Part shown: positions 36,036-47,889 of the stretch, piece by piece
How the letters are laid out: each line of letters begins with the position of its first letter
Position numbering within the stretch: position 1 is the stretch's first letter
DNA from: Chrysomallon squamiferum
Lineage: Eukaryota; Mollusca; Gastropoda; Neomphalida; Peltospiridae
Direction: 5' to 3'
Assembly: GCA_012295275.1 (NCBI GenBank)
Contig: CM022665.1
Span: 40,937,152 to 41,001,151, forward strand
Length of the DNA stretch: 64,000 nt
Notes under the pieces: generated by a model
What the model saw: only the letters and a program-made list of their open reading frames with translations
The model's database searches: none
Told to the model about the DNA's origin: nothing
Position numbers and translations under genes: made by a program

Positions 36036-38709
36036 GTGGTGGTCAGTTTCATTAAAATACTGTTGATGTTGAGGACAGCACAAACTGCGTAGGCTGAGAG
36101 AGTGTAAATGTCTTGAAAGGTGTTCTGCTAGGAATGTTTATTAGATTTTGTTTAATGAAGTGAAATTCATCAGAGTGAAGGTTGGTGTCAAACAGAATTA
36201 GGTGAGTACCCTTATTCTGTAATTCGACTAGCAAATATAGATATATATATATTTGTCTATTTATAATACTCTCTCGTTTTAGAGGTCATTAGCTAACTGA
36301 TGTTAGTTACTCTATTATTTTTGTCGTCATAATTATCATCTTCATCATCATCATCTTTGTTATTATTTTTTTATTTGTCTCTCTGTCTACCTATGTATTT
36401 TTGTATCTATTTATCTATTTAAATTATTTATTTATTTATGCATTTATGCATTCATTTAAAAAAACAATACGTTTTTCTCTTTTTTTTTAGATTTTCTGTC
36501 ATTTTTCTTTTTATTATTATTATTTACATCAATTCTTTGATAAGAAAATTTGAAAGGTTTTCAGTATTAAATGATCTAATAATAAGATATATGGTTTTTT
36601 CTTCAAATTTTATTTTTATTTTTTAATTATGTAGGGTGCAAACAGAGACCACATACATTTTTATTTTCATTTGCATCTGTACATTAACTACTATCTGAGA
36701 GTTTGTGTGTACAATTTGACTAAAGTCTACACTGAACAAGAACAGTCAAAATGATTATGACTGTATTTTATTGTCTGTGCAGTAACATGAAATTCTTCAT
36801 GTTGATATAATCTTCTGTAAGCAATATATAAAAGTTTGTGAAGTTTTCGAATGTGTTTTTAAAAGACACAAAATGACCAGTAATGTTTGGAAGAATCAAC
36901 AGTCATAGAGAGTTTGTTTGTTGTCTTTCATTTGAATGATTGTTTTCATTAATTTCAAAACAAATGAAAAATATTTCTTTTTCATTTGGTGCAGTTACAT
37001 GATAGTGTCAACATTCAACTAAGTGGAACATTTTCATTTTATTTCCAAACCTAAATGTTCTGACTGTAATAAAAAAAAAAAAAAGAAGAAGAAAAAAAAG
37101 CAAGTTAGGAAATGAAAGAGTAAGAAATTGATATCTGAAATTACTTCAGTGAGTAATCACAATTTTATGGCTCATTCTGTTGATGGGAAAAACAATTGAA
37201 TCTTTTTAAAGAGTTTTCTACATGCAGACAATATCAATTGTCTGAGTGAGTTTTTTGCCTTAAGCCTAACAGTTTCTGAGATCAGAACATGGTATTGGCT
37301 CCTTTCAGAACTAACTGGAGAAGTGCGAGAGAACTAGATTTTTTATTTCTCTCTACAGTATCTTCTAACATACTAACTCTAATGGTTTAGTACAGGTAAC
37401 ATAAATTCCTGGATTGTGTTACCAAGATGTGTGTGCTTGAACCATAGTTGATGTAAGCCCATTTTATATGGTCAACCAGTTGATAGAGGAAGATAACTAA
37501 AATTAATTTGGTTTGTTGTTGTTTGTTTGGTTTTTGGTTTTTTTGTTGTTTTTGAATTTACTTTATTGCAGATATCCTGGTTCTTTGTAGCCTGTTATTA
37601 CTGTCTGTGACATTCATTTATTTTTTTTGTATTAATTTAAAGAAGTGATTTGTTTTCATCAATAGATGTATGAATGAAAATTTTGATTAACAGTAGTTTT
37701 ATATTAAAAGAGATCCAATAAGGTTTATTATCATTAGCATTAACAGTTACGGCTTTCAAAATAGATGAATATGAGAGAGAAAATTCTACCATCAGAATGT
37801 TACTTTTATTAAGATAAGAAAATACATATATTTATTTTCTTTGTCCAATTTAATGGTTCAAGCATATTCATCATAGTCAATAAACAGTCGATGGTGTACT
37901 AGTCCAATTATGTTTAAGTTTCTTTTTGTGTCTTATAATATTAATAAACAGAAACAATAATAATGTGATTATTCTAAAAAATATAAAAAAAGAATTTTTT
38001 AAAGAGTTTTAGATTATGCATTATTTTGTAGTATAATTTCAAGGTAAAAAAAAAGTTATTTTGATTTTGTAATTATCTATAAGACTGGTTTGTTGGGTTT
38101 TTTTAATTTTATTTATTTTTTTTTTTTGTGTCTGGAACTCAAGACAGATATATATTTGAACTTTTATCAGACAAAACGGAAATCAACATGAAGAAATTGT
38201 AGGTTAAAGAAGAATAAATTTGTAATTGCTGGAAGTCACAGTAGATATTTATTGACCATTCATTAGAAAATGAATAAGAAGTAAATAAATGGAGAAAAAG
38301 CAAGAAAAAAAATTATAATTCTGAGAATAAACATGACTTGATCTAAACAAAAACTTTTTAATTTATTTATTTATTTATTTTTTATTTTGTTGAGGAGATA
38401 AGGCATCATCGAAACAAAATTAATTTTAAAATATTTCTTTCCCTCTTTCTAAATAATTTTTTAAATACCAAATCATTTTCAATCTTTATTTTTTCTATTT
38501 CTCCTTTTTTTTTTTTTTTTCTTCTGAATCTTCATTAGCAACAAATTGATTGAGATGGATTTTATTCCCCGTCTTCTTTAGTGGTTTTAAATTTTTAAAC
38601 CTCTTTTTCAAAACCTTTTTTTCTCATCTTATCTTTTTTTTTTTAACCTTTTTTTTTTCTTACCTTTTTTCTATTTTCTCCATTTCACTCTAATTTTTTT
38701 TGTTTAAGT
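36036..38709. other. AT-rich intergenic sequence
   Basis: T and A runs, short TTTA repeats, no gene or mobile element recognised. Confidence 0.4.
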
Positions 38710-38990
38710 CTATTTCTCATATCACCAGGCACCAATTAACATTAGCCTGGTGTCAAGATGTTTTTCATAGGCTTCGTTGTTTGCAGTGTTTACTCAACTG
38801 GAGACCTATTCATGTCACACTAACCTTGGGGCTATGTAATGGCACCCATATGACAAGGACGATGTGCGATGAAAAATCGACAAAAACACCAGTGCGTGAA
38901 AAACATTGTAAATACAGATGTAACATGTTGGAATGACAGACCAGTACTGAAACATCGTGCAGCACCAGTCTTTATGTCACATATCTGTTT
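38710..38990. other. Complex block with hairpin
   Basis: Non-repetitive and richer in GC and CpG than its flanks. caccaggc (38723-38730) pairs perfectly with gcctggtg (38745-38752). A 78-codon plus-strand frame crosses it without a recognisable domain. It may be a regulatory element or an old mobile-element fragment. Confidence 0.25.
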
Positions 38991-39065
38991 TTGTGTGTTT
39001 TATTTTTTATTTTTTTTATTTTTTCATCTCTTTCTATTCTCCCATTTTCCTGTATGTTTGAAGTT

Positions 39066-39106
<41 letters not shown>

Positions 39107-39810
39107 CTCTCTTCTTTCTTCTCCTGATTTCATTTCTTTTTTATTTTTTTTTTCTATTTCTCTTATTTTGGCATCCATTTTTCTCTTCTTTCTTCTGTTG
39201 TTTTTTGTTGGGTTTTTTTCAGTTTATATTCTTTTTTCTACACCTTTTTTTGTATATTTTCTTCCATTGTTCTCTTATTTTCTTCTCTCTCTCTAATTTT
39301 TCTGGGTCTTCTAAGGTTTTGGGTATCAATCACACAAATAACCATGAAGAAGAAAATCATTTTCTAAGTGATCCATTTGTTTGAACAACTGTTTGGATTA
39401 TCCTTACTTTTTTTTCTTGTTTTTTTTTCTTTTTTAAAGATTGAAATATTTTTGTTCTGTTTGGCAGTTCATGATGTACTTTGTGGCTATTTGCAGATTT
39501 TATTTAAAAATAAAAAAAATAATACAATTTGTTTTTTGCTTTTTCCAAATCTATTTAAGATATTGCATTGGGAAATGAAACCAATATTAAACATTAGTTT
39601 CTTTCTTCTTAATTTTTTCTTTCTTTCTTTAATTTTTTTCTTCTTTTATTTTTACATAATTACATTGTTTGAATCTATTTTTATTTTATTTTATTTATTA
39701 ATTTATCTGTCTGTCTATCTGTCTCTCAATTTATTTATTTATTTATTACTGTTGTTTTTTAAAGATGTTATAATTTCCTTTCTTTTTTTTTTTTTTTTTT
39801 TTTTTTAAAC
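38991..39810. repeat. Poly-T and pyrimidine-rich tract
   Basis: Long T runs at 39069-39101 and 39784-39806 in T/C-rich sequence. The 171- and 146-codon plus-strand frames are Phe/Leu artefacts. Confidence 0.75.
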
Positions 39811-40418
39811 TAAACTGGGTTTGTTGGTTTTGGGTTTTTTTTTAATTCCTTATAAGCAGACTTTATCTTTTAACTATAAATATCTCAGAATTATGCAAAA
39901 TCCACCCCAATCTCCATCATAAAATTACTTAATAGTAATCAGATATGCTCTAATAGGGCCAATAAATGAAACAAACGTAAAACTTTAACTATTTATGTGT
40001 TTAATCACTGTTGATTCAGATGAAGACTGTGAATAATGAACTTTATCATTATGACATATTGTCTAAATCTGTGATGGGCTGTAGACACAAGCATTATAGA
40101 GAGCAGACTTAATATGACAGCTTAATGCATACAAGTATGTTATGTGGGAGAGAATGAAGCAGGTTTACCTGTGTCTGTTTAAAGGTCACTTTGATACAGA
40201 TAACCAAGAGGTGTCTTTTGAGATGATAATAATAAAAAATGTAAAATTTTTAAAAATCAATGTTTATTAGGTAATTAATTGTTAATATTTGGCTAAATCT
40301 GTTTGAAATAACAGAAAGATTACCAATTTGATACGGCTTTGCATATGTGAGTTCGTGTATGTGTGAATTTTGTGTGTGTGTTTGTATTTTACATATGAAA
40401 TATGTTTTATGTATCAAC

Positions 40419-40473
<55 letters not shown>

Positions 40474-41479
40474 ATATATTAATATAACCTTGTTCATGTA
40501 TGTATCTATGTGTGTGTTTGTGTGTGTGTGTGTTTTATGTGTGTTTTATGTGTGAATGTATGTTTGGACATTTGTGTGTGTATATTTTATGTGTAAAGTG
40601 TTTCTGTGCATCTATGTGTGAGAGTGTACTTGGTATTACATAAGTTTGTTTGTCTTGTAATTAAGAGTGTATGTTTGTATGTCTGTGTGATACATATACA
40701 TCTACATATAATTCTTCTATATACATTTATCCATACAAATGATACCAAAAATTAACATATTTAATTCATAATGGATTGTTTTCAATTTCACTTTAATTGT
40801 TATAGAAGGTGAACTGAATAACACTCGCTAGTATTATTAAAGCAACAGAATTTTATGATTTAGTTTTTTCTGACAAAATGACAAACACAGACAGTGACTG
40901 TTATCATGTGTCATCATAATTATCTTCTTTTAAAAAAAAATTAAAAGTTAAGTTTATATATTTACTTACTTACATCTAGTATTCCAGTTTACAGTGTTAA
41001 AGAATAAATTACTGTGGTTGTAATCTCCTCTAAAAAGATTAAAGAATCTATAGTATACATATTCACATTCATATATTTAGTTTTTTGTTGTAAAATACAT
41101 AGACAATTAATTACAAGTTCTTTATTATATTTATTATTATTATTATTATTATTGTTATTATTATTATTATTATTTATTATTGTCATTATTATTATGTATC
41201 TTCTAAAGTATTTGAATATCATATTTTAGATTTTTTTTTTTTTCCAGTGGATTTATTGTATAAAACATAAAACACAATAATATTGATTTTTTTTTTTTTT
41301 TTCTTCTTACAATCTCTTCATATTGAAAACATATTATAAATGTAATTTCAGCTTACAGCATTTTGACATCAATCGCTGCACACAAAAAGAAAGAACAACA
41401 ACCAGATGAAGGGATGGAAAAATAAAAATACAGTGTTAATAATCTACTTATGATGACCCTGATGGTGGACATTTTTCAT
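39811..41479. other. Intergenic sequence with microsatellites
   Basis: TG run of 25 units at 40421-40470 inside a wider GT-rich stretch (40340-40680), and ATT repeats at 41122-41197. No gene. Confidence 0.6.
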
Positions 41480-41720
41480 TGATTAATTTGCCAATACCTT
41501 GTCCATTCACAGAGTGTTGACGCGATTTCGAATTGTCCGTAGGATCTTGGCTGATCTGAACTGCAGCGTTTCTAGATTTGGTGACAGCCAACTGTAGTGG
41601 ACATGTAATGCTGGGAAACTTAAACCACCAGGGGGCAGTTTGAGTCGGAGATATCAGAAAGTAATTAAATACCTTCGTGTGTTGCGGATTACAACTTAGC
41701 CTGTTTGGGAGGCTTCATCT
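41480..41720. promoter_or_regulatory. GC-richer block upstream of the GPCR gene
   Basis: Non-repetitive and clearly richer in GC than the surrounding sequence, with several CpG (gacgcgatttcg, gtcggag, ttgcgg). It contains the CTCF-like site at 41625-41638. It could be a promoter, a non-coding first exon or an insulator of the receptor gene starting at 42426; the sequence alone does not decide. Confidence 0.35.
41625..41638 (+). promoter_or_regulatory. CTCF-type core motif
   Basis: ccaccagggggcag matches all 14 positions of the CTCF core consensus CCASYAGRKGGCRS. In a window this AT-rich such a G-run motif is unexpected by chance. CTCF is widespread in bilaterians; binding here is inferred. 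Confidence 0.55.
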
Positions 41721-42425
41721 CATTTTCTGATGTTTCTGAACTAATGTTTGTTTTATCAGCTTGTTCCTCTCCACAAGAATAAGTAAACATACACACTGAA
41801 AGTTTCTTTGGTCAGTAGGGAAGAATGTTTTAATAGTGTTTTAATGAAGCTGGTGATCTCTTTTATTGATGTGCTGTTTTCTGTTAATGTCAAACATTAT
41901 TAAGGAATTGTTAAAACGCTTCTTTGTACACAAAATGAGATAAAAATGGCTAGACAAAACGTGCAGATCTGTTTCATCTTGACAAAAAAACTTGGATTTA
42001 ACGAGTTAGCTGCAAGATAAGTAGACAGTCAGAATGTTTAATATGTGATTAACTTACACATTAAGAAAGAGATCAATACATGTGGATTGGAAAAAAATTA
42101 GTGTTTATGTGAAAAAGAATAGTGCAACCAGCATACACCTGATATGACTTTAACAATGCAGTGTGCGCTGATTTGAACATAATGTGAATTCAAACTGTTT
42201 TTTATTTCTGATGACAGAGAGCAACTTGCAAAAAGCTGTTGCCACCAGCCCTATATTATTAAAAAAAAAATGTCAGAAATAACAAAAAGATATTTGCAGA
42301 AGTCATTGTTTGAAATAAAATAAGTGTTTCAATGTTGTGTGGAAACTGAGAAAAAAGAAAGAAGAGAAAACGATAAAAAGAAAGATACGAAATCTTAGAA
42401 GTGATTATAAATTCTCACGTGTGCC
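41721..42425. other. Upstream region of the GPCR gene
   Basis: No clear TATA box or initiator could be assigned. It probably holds 5' UTR sequence close to the start codon. No repeat recognised. Confidence 0.3.
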
Positions 42426-43493
42426 ATGGTGCTTTTTAACATTTCTGCAATGAATATGTCGGAGCTGTACGACAACCTCACAAACTCCACGCATGAACGA
42501 GCAGGCCCATCGGCGACAGCGCTGCACGTCGGAGCCACGGTCATGTTGTTTGCCCTCATGTGGGGTGTCTTCGCCAACGTTCTCACCATGATCGTCATCC
42601 TCACCGAACGGGACTTGAAAAACATCACCAACATCTTCATCGTCAGCCTGTGCATCAACGACATCCTCAACCTGGGCATCAACAATCTTCTGGTGCTCGT
42701 CTCCTACTTCATGATGACGTGGGCCACAGGGTCGGTGGTGTGCGAGATGGTCACTCACTTGTCCGTTCTGCTCATGGGGTCGTCTCTGTGGCACACCGGA
42801 CTAGTAGCCATACACCGGCTCATTGTGGTGGTTTTCAATCCTTTTTACAAGAAAATCTCCAAGAATGCCTACACAGTGTTTGTCTTGGTGTTCGCCCGCG
42901 TCGTACCGCTTCTCTTTTTAATTCAACCATCTCTCGGCTACATGTCCCATTACGAACCAAAACTACTTCGCTGCATAATCAAAAAAGGTTTTGGACTCTA
43001 CACGATGTTCGTCAGTGTTGCCCTAATGATGCTGCCTTCGTTAATTTTAATAGTCTGCTACATCGCCATCTTCGTCAAAGTTCACCACTCTTCAAGTGCT
43101 TTCCGCACGAGTCGAAAAAGAGAATGGCTTCGACGGGAAATTCAAATAACCAAAATGTTTGGGATGGTATTTTTGTTAATCATTATTGGTTATTTACCTT
43201 ACGGAATTGTCCGTAGCATAGACAAAGGACTGGATTTCAGTGCAGACTTTTATGTTGCCATAACAGTGTTTTTTGCTGTAGCAAACAGTTGTAATCCAAT
43301 CATATATGGGGTAATGGATCGCAAGATTCGGAGAGCCTGTTTCCGAGCTCTGGGACTTGAAGAACGGTGTATGACAGCTGAAGAGAAGACGAAGATGAGA
43401 AAATGTTCTCTGAAATCAAATGGCGAAAGCCAGGCAGTGAGTGAAGCCAGGACTGAAGCTGTGCCTCTAAATTCTCAGAGCACAAAAAAATAG
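42426..43493 (+). CDS. Family A G-protein-coupled receptor, orphan
   Basis: A 355-residue, single-exon, seven-helix receptor predicted at the plasma membrane, signalling through G proteins; the ligand is unknown. Helices lie near 33-59, 68-93, 104-136, 148-168, 189-219, 241-265 and 273-296. Visible landmarks: N51 (TM1), D79 (TM2), the C106-C183 disulfide pair, P204 (TM5), N290-P-I-I-Y294 (TM7), a basic helix 8 with C305 and C315 as possible palmitoylation sites, and N-glycosylation sequons at N5, N17 and N20. Unusual: H130-R-L instead of D/ERY, G255-Y-L-P258 instead of CWxP, and no Trp in TM4. The HR/NR switch with a YLP toggle recalls the melatonin, GPR84 and Tre1/moody-like receptors, many of which are expanded in molluscs; subfamily is my inference. 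The first ATG is chosen for its context (g at -3, G at +4); later Met codons 9 and 11 are weaker. GC content is far above the flanks, especially in the first half. Confidence 0.96.
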   Translation: MVLFNISAMNMSELYDNLTNSTHERAGPSATALHVGATVMLFALMWGVFANVLTMIVILTERDLKNITNIFIVSLCINDILNLGINNLLVLVSYFMMTWATGSVVCEMVTHLSVLLMGSSLWHTGLVAIHRLIVVVFNPFYKKISKNAYTVFVLVFARVVPLLFLIQPSLGYMSHYEPKLLRCIIKKGFGLYTMFVSVALMMLPSLILIVCYIAIFVKVHHSSSAFRTSRKREWLRREIQITKMFGMVFLLIIIGYLPYGIVRSIDKGLDFSADFYVAITVFFAVANSCNPIIYGVMDRKIRRACFRALGLEERCMTAEEKTKMRKCSLKSNGESQAVSEARTEAVPLNSQSTKK

Positions 43494-43533
43494 TTATAAT
43501 AACTGATACAGCTGTGACTGAAACTGTGCCTCT
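43442..43533 (+). repeat. Short repeat spanning the receptor stop codon
   Basis: gactgaagctgtgcctct in the last coding codons is echoed by gactgaaactgtgcctct at 43516-43533 beyond the stop. The 19-mer tgaagccaggactgaagct at 43442-43460 recurs exactly at 44961-44979. The receptor C-terminus therefore overlaps repeated DNA. Confidence 0.75.
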
Positions 43534-43588
43534 CACTCAATCTTTTCTCTGACATTTAAAACTTGGGTACAAGAGAAGCCCATGTGGT

Positions 43589-43913
43589 TATTTTCAGAAT
43601 TTGAAACTCTGGTGATTTTCAGATTTTGAAACTCTGGTGATTTTCAGAATTTGAAACTCTAGTGATTTTCAGATTATGGAACTATGGTAATTCTCACAGA
43701 ATAGAAATACAATAATTTTCAGAGAATGGAACTCTGGTGATTTTCAGATTATGGAACTATGGTAATCTTCAGACAATGGGACTATGGTGATTTTCATATT
43801 GAGGAACTATGATGATTTTCAAACAGTGGAACAAGGGTGACTTCAAAATTAGAAAGTTACGATGATCTTCAGAAAATGGAACTATGGTGGTTTCCAGATT
43901 TGAAACTGTTGAG
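43589..43913. repeat. 13-copy, 25-bp tandem array after the GPCR
   Basis: Units such as gattttcagattatggaact plus atggt repeat thirteen times with no insertion or deletion: copy starts at 43589, 43614, 43739 and 43864 are exactly in phase. Substitutions accumulate toward the right. It begins 95 bases after the stop codon and so may lie in the 3' UTR. Most units carry ttttcag and ggtgat/ggtaat, which look like splice acceptor and donor cores. Confidence 0.93.
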
Positions 43914-45079
43914 GTGAATCTTTGGCTTTAGGAAAATTTAAATTTTAGTTTTTGGAACTATGTACTTAATTTGTAGGTAATGAAATTGGTTTTGGGAAAT
44001 TTAGCTTTAGAAACCATGTTGTGAATTTCAGTTCGTGGAACTGCAGAAATTTTTAAATTATAGAATACTGTAGAAAGTAGTTGATTTCCACTGCTGAATT
44101 TCAGTTATCTTCTGTATTTGTTAGGATAGATGCCTAAGGAATATTTAAGATTTCTATATTTCATGGAATATTGAAAAAAAAAAAAACTTAATACAAATAT
44201 AAAAATATTTGATATTTAAAGATATTTATACCCCTAAAGAACTTGTTAATTATTCTTAATGGACTGATGTTATTTGGAAACTGCAAACATTTAGTATTCT
44301 TGAAACATACAAAAATGTAAAACACAAATTTGAACTAAAGCCAAAAATTGTCCTGAAGGAAAATAGTCTGAAATGATAGGAATGAACACAGTCAATAACA
44401 TAGTAAGGAAATAGAAAGCTGGCAGAAATTTCACCAAGTCAGAGTGAAGAATAAAACAAATGGTACAGAATGAAGATAGGATAGTAAAGCAGCAGTGAAA
44501 TTATCTTAAATTAAGAATTTTAAATAATGATACAAGAACAGTGTTGATTACAGAAAGGGAAAAAGACAGGAATAGGATGTCTGTTAAATCTTTTACAAAA
44601 TATAACAGAGTGCCATTACTAGAAATAACACTTGATTTAAACTGTTCTGAAATGGATTAGGAATATGACCAAGAAAGCAAGAAAATAGAATGAACTATTC
44701 TGAAGTCAACTGAAGCTGGCTTAGAAGTTTTCATTCTCTGTGTTTTTTACAGGATTAAAACACAAACTAAATATGAAAGTGGCAGAGGTTTCATATTTTT
44801 CATATTATTGAAAACGTGATGCACTGGGCCAAAACAGAAATAATAATACAGCTTTAATTGTTCTAAACGAAATCAGTTATGAGCTGAAGTTAGATCTTTT
44901 TTTTTTCTAAAATACCCTGAAATAAAAGAAAAGAGGATTATTGATGCATGCAGTAGAAAATGAAGCCAGGACTGAAGCTATAATTGTTCAGAAAATGATA
45001 AGAATGAAATCAGCGTTATAGTTGGCTCCAAAATAGAAACTGAAATTCTTAGCATATGCAGCAAGAACTGATTATAATT
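43914..45079. other. Downstream sequence, decayed repeats, possible 3' UTR
   Basis: Purine-rich on the plus strand with weakly repeated blocks (gcagcagtgaaattatctt resembles the unit at 45080). An aataaa polyadenylation-type hexamer at 44450 could serve the receptor gene but is not distinctive in this AT-rich sequence. Confidence 0.3.
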
Positions 45080-45367
45080 AAAGCTAAGTGAGGTAAAGAA
45101 AACTGCAGTGGTATAGACACTGGAATTAAAGTTTATATTCTGATACTGCAGCAATGAAAGATTATTGCTAAATTGAATTACTTGAACTGAAGGTGAAAGA
45201 TGGTTATTATTATTAAAAGTAAGTAAGCAAAACAAACTTGAGTTCTGTAGATACAAACTCACAGAGGAATTGAAGTTTAAATTCTGTTTCTACAGCAGTG
45301 AATGATTATTTTAATGTGAATTACTGAAAATAAAGGAGAAAGATTGTTATTGAAATTAAGTTGTAAG
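45080..45367. repeat. Tandem pair, 144-bp unit
   Basis: ggaattaaagtttatattct at 45122 matches ggaattgaagtttaaattct at 45266, and flanking blocks (ctgcagcaatgaaagattat against ctacagcagtgaatgattat) keep the 144-bp offset. Confidence 0.85.
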
Positions 45368-46079
45368 AAATAGTTTGGAATATTTTATTTCAATAAAAAA
45401 AAAATTAAAATCAAAGATAAAAGTTAAAAAAAACAAAAACAGCATGGAAACAAAATATTATGTTTTCTTCATGAGCAGTGATATGTAAGATAAATTGAAA
45501 AGAAAGTTCTTTTTTTATATTTATCTATATATATCACTTAAAGTAATTTGTCTTGGAGATTGATGAGTTATGGTTATGAAGTGAAGATACTGAAAAACAT
45601 TAAATTTTATAAATAAAAATTGAAATGTATTATTGCTGCTTGGGGATAAAAAAATATATTTTTGTTTATTTTAATTAAGTATAAAGAGTGTTTTTGTTGT
45701 TTTTCATTTTTTTTTTGGGTTTTTGTTTTTGTTTTGTTTTTTTAAAAAGAAATGGATTATTTATTCATCAATTAATATAAACAGGAGCTGATTTTCACAC
45801 AGACATTTAAGATTAATATTTATATATATAATATATATATATATTTTTTAAATATCCAATTAAATAATTTTAACAAACAAGTAAAAAAACAAAGCAACTA
45901 CATTACATATAATAAAGTTACACTAAATGCCACATTAATGATTCACATAAAGAGCTTTTACTAACAACCAGTTCCTGAAAATAATACTTTTCAAACATCT
46001 GCGAAAAAACAGTACCCTACAAACTATTTGAATATATTAAATCCTACTATCTGTTTGGAAATTATTACTGTAAAGGTAA
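45368..46079. other. AT-rich intergenic sequence
   Basis: TA repeats at 45820-45845 and T runs. No gene. Confidence 0.4.
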
Positions 46080-46400
46080 GATCAGTTTGCATGCAAAACA
46101 CTAAGTTAAAATGGTCTCATTCTGTCAGACCGTAATTATACAGTCAATGCAAACATGTAACCACAAGCACCGACATCAGGAAGTGACACATTCGTGTTGT
46201 TCCTGTTCTTAGCTTATCAAATGTACAGGGGCACACAACTGAGATACTGCTTTTGGCACCCAATATACAAAGCACCAGACCTGCATACACAGTTAAGTAA
46301 AATCACTGAAGGTATTTCGACTGGGTTTGTCGAAATGTTGTTTTGTCATTGTTAACAATGTTACAGAAATAATAACAGTCAGTGACTGTTTGTGTATGTA
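46080..46400. promoter_or_regulatory. Cluster of four palindromes, candidate enhancer
   Basis: tttgcatgcaaa at 46086-46097 (two overlapping octamer-like half-sites), hairpin atttcgac/gtcgaaat at 46314-46336, cattgttaacaatg at 46347-46360 (two SOX-like half-sites), and the 17-base aacagtcagtgactgtt at 46374-46390. All are exact. It lies 2.6 kb downstream of the receptor gene. A regulatory function is inferred. Confidence 0.35.
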
Positions 46401-47889
46401 ACTGTGATACATTCATGTCTGTGCTTAATTATGTTGAAATAAATAATAAAATATTTATCATTCTGTTCAGTATTTATTTATCCGTTTGTTTGTTTGTTTT
46501 GTGCGATGGGGACCTGAGTTTGGGGTTGTTCTTTTTTTTGTGTTGTGCCAGAAGGCAAATAATTTATTATTATTATTAGCCAGGATTGACAGAACAATCA
46601 TTTTGAAATTTATTAAAATGTATTTATGCTATTTAATCATCCTACAGCTATAGTTTAATAAGGAACAAATACTGTTTTCAAACCATATATTATTTTATTA
46701 TAACATGTGTTACATATTACCACTGAATTATAAATGTTATTCTAATTTTGATTATTCTTTTCTAAGGAAAAAAGCATTTATAAAATAAATAAACAATCAT
46801 TTTGGAAAAATAACTAATAAATAAAAATGAATAATAAAATAAAATGGATATTAGACCCTAAGGCATAATGTGGGAAATATGAAATTATTTTATTTTATTT
46901 TATTTTTACTTCTATTTTTTAACTATCAAGCTTGTTGCTTTGTTCATGTTTGAGGCCTTTCATTTTATTTCTTATTAATGTTGTTTCTTGTGTTTTACTC
47001 GATGTTTTTTTTTTTTTTTTTTAAATGTTGATTTATTCAGTTTCACATTTTATTCTATGTTATTATCTGGTTATTATTTTTGTTCTTTTAATTTTGAAGT
47101 TTATACACGTCACTTACAAATGTTATGAATTGGCTGTTTTTATTTTGCACTTAAAATGTGCTTGGTGCTTTTGTTCTTTTGATTTTGATTTTTGATTTTC
47201 ACCATAAATAAATACTGTTATAGTATTTATTTTTTCTTCTGTTTTACACTTTAATCTTTGTTAGAGATACATCAGTGTTCAGTATTTTAAGGGTTTTTTT
47301 TTTGTTTTTAATGTTGTTGTTTTTTGTTGTATTTTTATGATTGTTTTCTTTCTTTCTGTTTTGAAAGTTATGAAAAATGTATTTGTTTGCACTCTATTTT
47401 GCTGTTTTAAAGAATGAGGTTGGCACAAGACTTTGACAAAAAACACAACTATATTTTTAGGTTATAAAAACTAACATTGAATTAAACATTATGGAACACT
47501 GAGATACCTTCAAGTTTCAGCAAGTTGAGTAATTTAATGATATTTCTTACATCACTGCTTGTTATGTGTTTAATATTTTTATGTGTTAAGGTGTATGTGT
47601 TTAAATTGTTGGTTTTTTTTGTTTTTTTCTTTACTAATTTCTTTTTATTATTATTTTTTTTTTTTTTTTTGTAATAATTTGGTTGGCATTATAATATTTT
47701 ATTAAATAATTTACTATTATCTGTTTATTTTATATTTCTTAATTTCTTTTTCTTGTTCTTTCTTTTTTAAAACAACAAAAACAAACTAAAAAATAAATAA
47801 ATAAATAAATAAACAAAAAAAGCAAAAACAAATAATATAGTTAAAAATGATTCAAGTTATATTTTTTTTGTTAGCAAGCAGGGTAAAAA
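46401..47889. other. AT-rich intergenic sequence
   Basis: T and TTTA repeats. No gene or recognisable element. Confidence 0.4.

Noticed and set aside
38869-39808. Plus-strand frames of 171 and 146 codons
   Set aside because: They are produced by long T runs and T/C-rich sequence and are mostly Phe and Leu; no domain or splice context.
42405-42794. Antisense frame of 129 codons over the receptor gene
   Set aside because: It is the reverse shadow of the GC-rich 5' half of the receptor ORF, and has no independent support.
42560-43216. Alternative-frame 218-codon reading inside the receptor
   Set aside because: It is a +1 or +2 shadow of the receptor coding sequence, rich in His and Arg from out-of-frame codons.
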